From a bacterium (lineage in GTDB: Bacteria; Electryoneota; Electryoneia; Electryoneales; Electryoneaceae): a DNA stretch of 12,238 nt. Shown here piece by piece: positions 1 through 6,500 of this stretch. Position 1 is the stretch's first letter. Each line of letters starts with the position of its first letter. The notes under the pieces are model-generated. The model saw only the letters and a program-made list of their open reading frames with translations. It ran no database searches and was not told the origin of the DNA. The stretch is taken from the NCBI GenBank assembly GCA_028278125.1, contig JANQEY010000105.1, positions 1-12,238 on the forward strand. Direction: 5' to 3'. Both the position numbers and the translations under genes were made by a program.

Positions 1-45
1 ACCTCCTGTTCTTTTGGTTGGTTTGTCGGAAACCCCATTATAACA
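1..45 (-). promoter_or_regulatory. Promoter and ribosome binding site for a minus-strand gene beyond the left edge
   Basis: Read on the minus strand, positions 45-37 spell TG-T-TATAAT, a perfect extended -10 element. Positions 7-1 spell AGGAGGT, a full Shine-Dalgarno sequence. A start near position 30 would leave a leader of about 30 bases, with the start codon a few bases outside the window. No good -35 hexamer is seen 17-18 bases upstream, which fits an extended -10 promoter. The gene itself is not visible. Confidence 0.45.
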
Positions 46-242
46 GGATTCCCAGATGGTTCCTTCTATTTTAAATTCTCATCATGCAAAATTCAGGTAT
101 TTACTATTTTCTGAAGAAAGATTTATTAGGGAGTACCTATTCATAAAAGGAATGAGCACCTTAGAAGTGTACTTGAATTGTCTATATTTCTTTTTCGCTC
201 TTTGAAACTACTGCGTCAACTATGCTTGAAAACTAAAGAGGC

Positions 243-530
243 CTAAAATTCATCCGACAGTATACGCGAGCCATGAATGACGGCTAAGATATCTATTTGA
301 TCGGGTTTGATCCGATAGATAATTCGATAGGGTCTCTCTATCAACTATCGGATATCTTCAGCGTTATATTCTGGTACTTTTCTTCCTGATTGGGGATGAT
401 CTGCAATTTGCTCAGAACGCCTGGTAATTTTATCAACCGTGCTTTTCGCGTATGTGGGTGAATTTAGGGCGATGTATTCGTAGATATTGAGAAGATGCTG
501 TATGGCGTTATCCGTCCAGTGGACTCTCAT
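243..530 (-). pseudogene. RelE/ParE-family toxin, interrupted by an in-frame amber codon
   Basis: The frame starts at ATG 530-528, overlapping the antitoxin stop as ATGA. It reads 61 residues (MRVHWTDNAIQHLL..., ...HPQSGRKVPEYNAEDIR) and hits TAG at 347-345. Directly after the stop, in the same frame, the rest of a ParE-like protein follows: LIERPYRIIYRIKPDQ, then IDILAVIHGSRIL, ending at TAG 245-243. Reading through would give 95 residues, the usual size of this family, and family members commonly carry Glu between DIR and LIE. A single GAG-to-TAG change therefore explains the break. ParE and RelE toxins act on DNA gyrase or on ribosome-bound mRNA respectively. The missing C-terminal third carries core beta strands, so the short product is probably inactive. 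A sequencing error at one base is the main alternative. Confidence 0.85.
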
Positions 531-715
531 TTTGGCAAACCGAACTTCTTTCGAACTTCAGCAACATCTAAGGTTTGCCCGTCGTCGCTGTCTTTGATGC
601 CTGCTTCAATACTCTGCCGGACATATATGCTATACATCAAGTCGTCCCAAGATGCTTGTTCAGGTAAATTGTCTAAGATGCGACCAACCTCTTCCTTAAT
701 GTTTAGTTGTTGCAT
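527..715 (-). CDS. Small antitoxin partner of the ParE-like toxin
   Basis: A 62-residue acidic protein starting MQQLNIKEEVGRIL. It contains the stretch ASWDDLMYSIYVRQSIEAG and ends EVRKKFGLPK. Small proteins with this WDDL-Y-IYVRQ-IE-G pattern and a KFGL tail are commonly found just upstream of ParE/RelE toxins; I know them as uncharacterised antitoxins rather than a well-named family. The ATG at 715-713 is chosen because GGAG (728-725) lies 9 bases upstream. A longer open frame back to 802 would begin inside the promoter -35 hexamer and has no such site. The stop overlaps the toxin start by ATGA, so the two are translationally coupled. By analogy it would bind the toxin and repress its own promoter. 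The reading frame is intact although the toxin is broken. Confidence 0.75.
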   Translation of the reverse strand: MQQLNIKEEVGRILDNLPEQASWDDLMYSIYVRQSIEAGIKDSDDGQTLDVAEVRKKFGLPK

Positions 716-745
716 GATCTCTATCTCCGGTAAGAACAAATTATG

Positions 746-802
746 GAATATCAAGATGTTAAAAACATATTCAATACTATCATTATACAAAAATATTGTC
801 AA
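746..802 (-). promoter_or_regulatory. Candidate promoter and operator of the antitoxin-toxin pair
   Basis: On the minus strand a perfect -35 TTGACA (802-797) is followed after exactly 17 bases by TAGTAT (779-774), which matches the -10 consensus at 4 of 6 positions. The start site would be near 767, about 50 bases before the antitoxin ATG. Between them lie two inverted repeats, GAATAT/ATATTC (746-751 and 767-772) and ATGTT-aaa-AACAT (756-768). They overlap the presumed start site, where an autorepressing antitoxin would be expected to bind. A closer TATAAT follows the -35 by only 9 bases and is not suitably spaced. Confidence 0.5.
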
Positions 803-1148
803 AAAGTACTAAGCGCTAAATAAGATGATAATCGCAGTGCTAATACGCCTCCGTGGTAGGTTTAAGAAATTCTTGGTCGAGGGCAAGTTATGTTAAAAGC
901 TGAAATATTCAGACCAACTATCCAGTATAACAAATGGTACCTTACCTTTTTCGGTATATTCTGCCTTTTGATATCGCACCTGCTTATTTCACATGTATAA
1001 AGGTAAAATGGGTTTCTTACGGCCATGGCGAAATCGTCATTATTAATGTTTCATAATGATATTATCATAATTATTACACCGCTCCAACCCAAAAGAATGC
1101 TAGGATTTGGTTTATTGTCTATCCCCGATTTACCGTAAACAAGAATGA
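803..1148. other. AT-rich stretch without a recognisable gene
   Basis: No frame here has coding character; all short frames are broken by stops. The only structured signal seen is a 6-bp inverted repeat ATGATA-t-TATCAT at 1056-1068 inside AT-rich DNA. It has no obvious gene to serve. Confidence 0.6.
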
Positions 1149-1757
1149 AACCAGGAGCAATTTATTAGAATATTTACCCATTCTTTTGCGAATATAACCA
1201 CGTTCAACTTCATTAATTCCCAAACATCCTTAAACATTCTGGATTTGATCGAATATTATGGATATTCCAATGAACACTGCCGCATGAACGACGGTGATGA
1301 AACGTGGTTTTTCGAGACCATCAGGAACGAAATCGAGGCCGTGCGGCCGGTGCTGGTGTCATTTCCGGGTCACATGACTGTTGCCGACGGTTATGCCTCG
1401 TATCCAACGGGAAAGAAATCCCCATCAACATGGGCTGAGGCGGCTGGGACGATGTACGACCAATATGTGCTTACGATAACCTGCGCCGAAGCAGAGGATC
1501 AGCCGGATATCATCGCAGGCTTGGTGGGTATCGATTTAAGCGGTATAGATTTTCCGGTGGCTTCCACCGGCGATGTCAACGGAGACGGTCTTAATGATCT
1601 CAGGGATGTCATCCTCTCCCTTCAAGTACTCACCGGTTTTAATCCCTTCGATATCCGTGGCGATTATGCGGCGTCCAAGGCGGACGTAAATGGAGATGAC
1701 GATCTCGGTTTCCCGGAAGCAGTCTATTCGATGGAAGCGGTATCTCAACAGCGTTGA
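1149..1757 (+). pseudogene. 3' fragment of an exported cysteine-peptidase-like protein with dockerin-like calcium repeats
   Basis: The frame is open from just after TGA 1146-1148 to TGA 1755-1757. The only early start is TTG 1245, with no ribosome binding site, and there is no signal peptide, so the 5' end of the gene seems lost. From about 1250 the DNA becomes clearly GC-richer and protein-like. ETWFFETIRNEIEAVRPVL followed by SFPGHMTVADGY resembles the C-terminal half of papain-like extracellular peptidases of the C10 (streptopain) type, where a GH-x-x-V-x-DGY motif holds the catalytic His; the nucleophile Cys part is absent. The C terminus has two EF-hand-like dockerin repeats: GDVNGDGLNDLRDVILSLQ, then ADVNGDDDLGFPEAVYSM. 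Such tails are used for surface or complex attachment. The peptidase call is tentative and the dockerin-like repeats are firmer. Confidence 0.55.
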
Positions 1758-1907
1758 TTCAAATAAAGAACGAGCGCACAAATCTATTTCATAGATCTGT
1801 AGGTCCATAAATTACTTCGACTTTGATTGCCATGTATTTTCTGCAACCGTTTGGTAGGGTAAAAAAGTGATTGCACAAAATTTTCATAATAGTCATGGAG
1901 GCCTATT

Positions 1908-2162
1908 GTGGGCAAATCTATTTCTGCCGTTCAAACGCGGCAAAAGCTGGGGGAAATCCTTAATAGGGTGTCTCTTCTGAATGAAGAGATTGTTATTACG
2001 CGGGCCGGCAAAGAAATTGCCCGTTTATCACCCATTCAAAATAGAAAGCCACACCCAAAAGGTAAGCTTGATTTTCGTAAAGCTGCCGGACTTGGGGAGG
2101 AAATCTGGAAAGATGTAGTTGTTAATAAATACCTGAGGCAGGAACGTGACGAATGGGATTAA
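1908..2162 (+). CDS. Phd/YefM-family antitoxin
   Basis: An 84-residue protein starting at GTG 1908, with GGAGG at 1897-1901 six bases upstream. The N-terminal part, SAVQTRQKLGEILNRV, then EEIVITRAGKEIARLSP, is the standard Phd/YefM DNA-binding fold: the initial strand, the R-x-x-L-x-x-x-L/I-x-x-V helix, then the 'vITraGkevArL' hairpin. The remaining C-terminal stretch, rich in charged residues, would wrap the partner toxin. The last codons overlap ATG 2153 of a PIN-domain toxin remnant, so this was a Phd-PIN (VapBC-like) operon. Phd-type antitoxins normally repress their own promoter; CATAAT at 1885-1890 is a possible -10, but no good -35 was found. The frame is intact. Confidence 0.85.
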   Translation: MGKSISAVQTRQKLGEILNRVSLLNEEIVITRAGKEIARLSPIQNRKPHPKGKLDFRKAAGLGEEIWKDVVVNKYLRQERDEWD

Positions 2163-2586
2163 ATCTTGAATCGAGCGATATCATTTTTTAGATACGACCC
2201 CTTTTATATATTTCTTATAAATGCATCCGGACTACTTTCCAGTATTAGACGCCTTGTTCTCCAACCTATATACATCGGGTGCTCAGGCCATTACCTCAAC
2301 CATTACGTATATTGAGCTGACAACCCACCCTGCTCGACTGGGAAAAGGTCGGCTGGTTCGCAAATACCGCGACTATCTCTCTAAATTCTGAGAACATAAG
2401 CCTTTTCCTCTTGACTTAGACATTTCCGATCACGTTGCAGAAATACGTTCAAAATATTAATTCAAAACACCTGATGCGATTCAAATCGGCACGGCAGTTG
2501 CCTGTGGCGCGGATTACATTCTTACAAACGATAAAATACTGCAACGTTTCAAAGAAACAGACGTCGTCCTGGTCAGCGAGTTATAG
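2153..2586 (+). pseudogene. PIN-domain (VapC-like) toxin, decayed
   Basis: ATG 2153 overlaps the antitoxin end by 10 bases and reads MGLNLESSDIIF. A T run at 2184-2189 is then one base short of the length needed to join the next frame. From 2188 the protein continues as LDTTPFIYFL, then MHPDYFPVLDALFSN, ITSTITYIELTTHPARLG, LDLDISDHVAEIRSKY, FKTPDAIQIGTAVACGADY, ILTNDKILQRFKE and VVLVSEL, ending at TAG 2584. In-frame stops occur at 2218 (TAA), 2389 (TGA) and 2458 (TAA). The metal-binding acids of PIN ribonucleases are still visible: Asp in LDTTPF, Glu in YIELTT, Asp in KTPDAI and Asp in LTNDK. The repaired protein would be about 144 residues, normal for VapC. With one frameshift and three nonsense codons it cannot make an active toxin. 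The uniform recognisability suggests fairly recent decay. Confidence 0.88.
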
Positions 2587-2592
2587 ATAGTG

Positions 2593-2615
2593 CCCATCCA
2601 GAAATGGCCAATTTT
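2593..2615 (+). terminator. Weak candidate terminator after the PIN-toxin remnant
   Basis: CCAT (2594-2597) and ATGG (2604-2607) can pair around a six-base loop and are followed within a few bases by TTTT (2612-2615). The position just after the toxin remnant stop suits an operon terminator. The four-pair stem is short, so this is weak. Confidence 0.25.
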
Positions 2616-2637
2616 CGCAATATCTGCTTTACCCTGT

Positions 2638-2684
2638 AAATTTTAATCCTCAACATACTTAATGTATTCCTGTGGCTAAAATTT
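2638..2684. repeat. Nested imperfect palindrome, REP- or MITE-like
   Basis: AAATTTTA (2638-2645) and TAAAATTT (2677-2684) are exact reverse complements. Inside them CCTCA and TGTGG pair at four of five positions, and at the centre ATAC-ttaat-GTAT forms another hairpin. The whole 47 bases can fold into one long interrupted stem-loop. Such nested palindromes in intergenic DNA are typical of dispersed REP-like repeats. Only one copy is in this window, so the repeat status is inferred from shape. Confidence 0.45.
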
Positions 2685-2775
2685 ATAAGCCGTTCTCTTA
2701 TAACAATTCTTGTGCAACATAACATTAATTCCTTCCCTGCAAAACAATATACTACGACCAGAGTCTTAAGCCATG

Positions 2776-2848
2776 ATACCCACCAGGTATGACCGGGGAT
2801 ATAACCAGGGATATGATTGGGTATATAAATGGGTAGTAAATATACCCA
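2776..2848. repeat. Short GGG-led tandem repeats with inverted repeats
   Basis: Four imperfect units of about 12 bases follow each other: GGGATATAACCA (2796), GGGATATGATT (2808), GGGTATATAAAT (2819) and GGGTAGTAAATATA (2831). The last two sit inside a nine-base inverted repeat, TGGGTATAT (2818-2826) and ATATACCCA (2840-2848). Just upstream ATACC-cacca-GGTAT (2776-2790) forms a small hairpin. The function is unknown; it could be a protein-binding array or simply low-complexity drift. Confidence 0.4.
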
Positions 2849-2943
2849 GCCTTATATCATACTATTGAGCAATACATATTAAGTAAATAACTATTGAAAA
2901 TTATTTAATAATTTGGTATATGAAACCCGGGTTCGAAGTAGAA

Positions 2944-3105
2944 TTATAAATCCCCAACCGCTTTCATCTTTTCAACCTGTTCGATCGCGCTTTGGAAAAA
3001 TTTCAACGTATTGCTCTGTGGAAGGAGGCAATTTTGAAACAATTTAATAGGAAGACGCCCACCTAATCGCTTTCGAATGCTTGGTTTTCGGAAGCAATTC
3101 TTATT
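2944..3105 (-). pseudogene. Possible C-terminal tail of a lost gene
   Basis: A 53-codon open frame on the minus strand without any ATG or GTG start. It reads ...CFRKPSIRKRLGG..., then LKFFQSAIEQVEKMKAVGD, and ends in TAA 2946-2944. The end looks like a natural amphipathic C-terminal helix and the segment is less AT-rich than its surroundings, so it may be the remnant of a truncated gene. I do not recognise the family. It stops exactly where the riboswitch-like sequence begins. Chance openness is a real alternative. Confidence 0.22.
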
Positions 3106-3106
3106 T

Positions 3107-3216
3107 CACACGGTAAAACCCAACCCCTAGAAATCGAGAGACGGAAAGCCACGGGGCAAACAGATTCTATTTCAGATAATTATTCCTGCTGACTGTAAGA
3201 GACAGCCCGGCTGCAG
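3107..3216 (+). promoter_or_regulatory. GEMM / c-di-GMP-I-like riboswitch aptamer
   Basis: The conserved blocks of the GEMM-I aptamer appear in the right order. GGTAAAACC (3112-3120) stands for GGCAAACC. A GAAA (3130-3133) sits at the tetraloop position. GACGGAAAGCCACGGG (3140-3155) matches the family core GACGCAAAGCCACGGG with one change. After a variable arm, GACAGCCCGGCTGC (3201-3214) corresponds to the family 3' block GAtAGCCgGGtTGCC. GEMM-I RNAs bind cyclic di-GMP, and the Ib variants bind cyclic AMP-GMP. In Desulfobacterota they often precede large secreted proteins, as here, where the giant GH26 gene starts about 385 bases downstream. Odd points: the stem around GAAA is poorly complementary, and the base before GG (3111) is C rather than the usual G or A that contacts the ligand. 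The aptamer may therefore be divergent or decaying. Confidence 0.6.
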
Positions 3217-3262
3217 AAAGTGATTCTATAAAGATAATCTATGAAGCAGCCTTGCTTTTCTT
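3209..3262 (+). terminator. Candidate intrinsic terminator forming the riboswitch expression platform
   Basis: GGCTGC (3209-3214) and GCAGCC (3246-3251) are perfect complements. A second small stem, GATT/AATC (3222-3225 and 3236-3239), lies inside, and a T-rich tract TTGCTTTTCTT (3252-3262) follows immediately. The 5' arm is the conserved 3' strand of the aptamer, so aptamer folding and terminator folding would compete. This predicts that ligand binding favours read-through into the giant gene (an ON switch). The direction is an inference from overlap only. Confidence 0.5.
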
Positions 3263-3599
3263 ATGGGTCTTATCCTTGATCGTGGTGGAGCACAAGAATC
3301 TCTATGTCATGGAAAAATATGGTAACAGTATTGTGAAACAGAACGATACAAAAGGCTCCGATAATTCAACTTTCTAAAGCACGTATGCCGCGTGTGCATA
3401 GATTATAATTTTCATTAGTGAATCTCCCAGCCGATAATGGAAAAGGAAGAAAAGAATTAAAAAAAACGGTAAAGCATAGTAAAAACTGTAATCTACTAGT
3501 TACAAATTTACCTTACTAACTGCAAAGAAGGCTGATTTATTATACCGTTATTAATTCTATAGATAGGTGTCATTATTAACCGAGAAAATAGGCAATAAA
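3263..3599 (+). other. Long untranslated leader of the giant gene
   Basis: No convincing gene lies here. The stretch is A-rich and contains a perfect TATAAT at 3404-3409 without a matching -35, and a GGTAAA/TTTACC pair (3468-3473 and 3507-3512). A second promoter downstream of the riboswitch therefore cannot be excluded. A weak Shine-Dalgarno AGG (3590-3592) lies seven bases before the ATG at 3600. Confidence 0.45.
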
Positions 3600-6500
3600 A
3601 TGAAAAAGAATCTACCACTATTTAACATACTTTTATTTCTTATAACTCTTTTCAACACCCAATCTATGGCAGATACTTTCACAGCCAACTATTCGGGAAG
3701 CCCAAAATGGTCCGATGAACAAATTCATCCAGGAAACCATACCTTTCGTGTTTATAATGTTCCCGGAACATCATTTTATGCTGAATGGTTAAAAAACAAT
3801 AGCTGGGAGGATACTGATTCAAATTCAAATGGCAATTTTGATGCCGATATTGTAGTAACAATCGACAGCTTAGATATTGGTAGTTTTATTTATATTCAAG
3901 CTAATATGAAAAGAACATCCGATCACGAATGGGATCACTCTATAGGCTGGACATTAGAGGTCTTACCGCCTCCATATATTCAAGTTACTTATCCTAACAC
4001 AAGTTCGGTAATCTGGACTAAAAACAATGGTTATAATATCCGTTGGAATGATAATTTTCCTAACAATGTTCGAATAAAGCTCGTAAATGAATCTTTGACA
4101 GTCAGCACAATTAGCCCGTCGACCTCAAGTGATGGAATTTATACATGGACAGTTCCAGAGGACATTCCGGACGGTAACAATTATAAGGTTAAAATAGAAA
4201 ATGATTCGGATTCATCCATATATGATTATAGTGACTATTTTTTCACAATTAGATCACCCGATTCCATAACGCTAACTTATCCCAGTGCAAGTGGTCTACG
4301 GTTAAAAGCTGGAGACGCAGTAAATATTCAATGGCAAGACAATTTCAGTGACGATGTCATCATTATTCTTCAAAAATCCGGGCAGGATATTAAAACACTT
4401 GTTAATTCAACATCCAGTGATGGTTCTTGGTCTTGGAATATTCCCGATGACTTCGATCCGGGAGATGATTATAAAATCAAAATTCATAAAAAGGGAACAG
4501 GAAGTGTCATCGATTGGAGTGATTTCAACTTTTCAATCGACAACATTGTTATCAATTACCCTTACGTTGCTGGCCTCACGTTTCAACCAGGTGATACTGT
4601 CAATATCGAGTGGAACAGCAATATTAGCGGCGATGTTCAAATAAAGCTGATTGAAGATCCGTATAATGATTCAACCGTTCGGACTTTGAAAAGCAGCATC
4701 AGTGCTAACATCAGCAGTTGGCAGTGGACCGTTCCTAACGATCTTTCTGAAAGCAAACAATATAAAATCTGGGTCCAAAGCCTCAATGATAATTCTATTG
4801 AGGGCTGGAGCGATTTCCCGTTTAGCTATATTTCTGAACCTGAAATACTTATTACCAATCCGATCGGGGCAGAGAGTTGGCTTGTTGGGACCGAATATAA
4901 CATAACCTGGAATGACAGCAGTGAGGAAAATGTTAAAATTCAGCTACTCAAGGGCGATCGTCTTATAAATACGATCTCCAATTCAGCTAAAAATACTGGA
5001 GAGTATTTATGGAGAGTACCCTCCAGTCTTTTACCTGGAGACGATTATCGCATTCGAATTGAAAAAACCTTTATCGAATCAATAGGGGATACCAGTCCTA
5101 ATTCTTTTTCTATTAGAACGCTCTCTGTTAAATCATTAGAGGTTTTGAATTTATTAAAAAAATTGCCAGAAACAACTAGCTCCAAAGTTATTTCAGGACA
5201 ATTTGCAGGGTATGCATCAAATACATGCAAGATCAATGAAGAGAATAGCGTTGGTTGTAAAGATTGCAGTTCTTATTACGAATTAGGTTCTAAAGACTCT
5301 AATTTTGAAAACTCTCTTGAAGATCTCATTCAAGAACATGATGGTAAATATGTATCTATGATTGGACTTGACTACGGATGGACCAATGACACCGATGTAT
5401 TATCCTCTGCTACACAACAATTAATAGACTATTGCTCTAATCATAAGACATTGATCACTATAAGCTGGCATGCTCCAAATCCATGGAAGAAGGCCATAGA
5501 TGCTACTCACAAAGCACCTGATAAAACAATTGAGGATGGAGAACTATCCGAACTCATTGTATCTAATCCTTCAGAAAATAGTGCGGCAGGAAATTGGCAA
5601 AAGGATCTTGGCATTATAAAAGCTGAACTAAAGAAATTGGAAAAGGAAGGCATTGTAGTACTGTGGCGACCATTTCATGAGATGAACGGAGATTGGTTTT
5701 GGTGGGGAAAATGCCTAACTCCAGATTTTAAAGAACTGTGGCGGCATATGTTCAACTATCTCGAATCAGGATCAGAAGGTCTAAAAAATATTCTGTGGGT
5801 CTATTCTCCAGATTCCGGTTCCAATCTCAGCAACGCAACAGTATCTTTACCTGAGGTTTATTATCCTGGAAGTCAATATGTCGACATATTAGCTTTAGAT
5901 CACTATGGAGGACCAGATTTTACAGATAGTTATAATAATCTAATGAACGTTGATAAAAGTGAAGAGAAACCGTTTGGAATAGCTGAATATGGAGCAGAGT
6001 TCATTGAAATCGATGGAGCGAAAAACTGTAACCAAGTCAACGACACTAATCTCAATCTAATTGAAATAATTAATGATCCATCATATCCCATCATTTCATT
6101 CTTTCAAGTTTGGCATCGACCTTGGGCTATAGTTTCAAATCTAAACCCGATTTCACTTCTACATGACCCGATGGTCAATTCACAGCAGGATTTAGGCACA
6201 GATACTGATCGAGACGGATTATCAGATACTATTGAGAACATTTTGGGAACTGATCCGGATGATCCAGATACCGATGATGATGGAATTGTTGATGGAAAAG
6301 AAGATAAAAATCAAGACGGTTCAATTGATCCACAATTTGGGGAAACTTATCCTGACAATCCCGACTCAGATGAAGACGGTATTTTCGATGGGACAGAAGT
6401 GGGTTTGGTAACCCCACAAGACCTGAACGGTACTAATCTCTCAGCCGGCTTCTTTGTCATAGATCAAGATCCTAGCACAACAACAAATCCTAACCTAAAA

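Larger units (their letters stand above)
2587..3106. other. AT-rich intergenic segment with hairpins and short repeats
   Basis: No intact gene is visible. The segment holds a short CCAT/ATGG hairpin, a nested palindrome, GGG-led short repeats and a possible gene tail on the minus strand, described separately. A candidate plus-strand promoter lies at 2894-2922: TTGAAA, a 17-base spacer, then TG-g-TATATG. It could drive the long leader of the giant gene, but the evidence is only its match to consensus. Confidence 0.5.

Noticed and set aside
716..802. A longer start for the small antitoxin at ATG 802
   Set aside because: It would begin within the -35 hexamer of the likely promoter, adds a hydrophobic Phe/Ile-rich stretch unlike the family, and lacks a ribosome binding site. 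ATG 715 has GGAG at good spacing.
1056..1068. ATGATA-t-TATCAT palindrome as an operator
   Set aside because: It sits in very AT-rich DNA with no promoter or gene nearby to regulate; chance is likely.
1782..1796. ATCTAT-ttc-ATAGAT hairpin after the peptidase-dockerin fragment as a terminator
   Set aside because: The stem is AT-rich and no T tract follows, so termination is not supported.
2153..2586. Genetic code reassignment as the explanation for in-frame stops in the two toxins
   Set aside because: TAG, TAA and TGA all occur as interruptions, a frameshift is present too, and the neighbouring antitoxins end normally with TGA and TAA. Decay is simpler.
2796..2847. Possible mini CRISPR array
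   Set aside because: Units are about 12 bases, contiguous and imperfect, without spacers or cas genes.
3196..3205. TAAGAGACAG, ten bases identical to the end of the Tn5 mosaic end (library adapter)
   Set aside because: The bases before it do not continue the mosaic end, and the AGACAG is explained by the conserved 3' block of the GEMM aptamer.
3180..3377. A 65-codon plus frame with a hydrophobic stretch (ALLFLWVLSLIVV) that could be a small membrane protein
   Set aside because: It has no ATG or GTG start with a ribosome binding site before the hydrophobic part, and it overlaps the riboswitch and terminator signals. Chance openness is more likely.
3567..3599. Alternative GTG start 11 codons before the giant protein's ATG
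   Set aside because: It has no ribosome binding site and would place non-signal residues before a normal MKKN signal peptide start.
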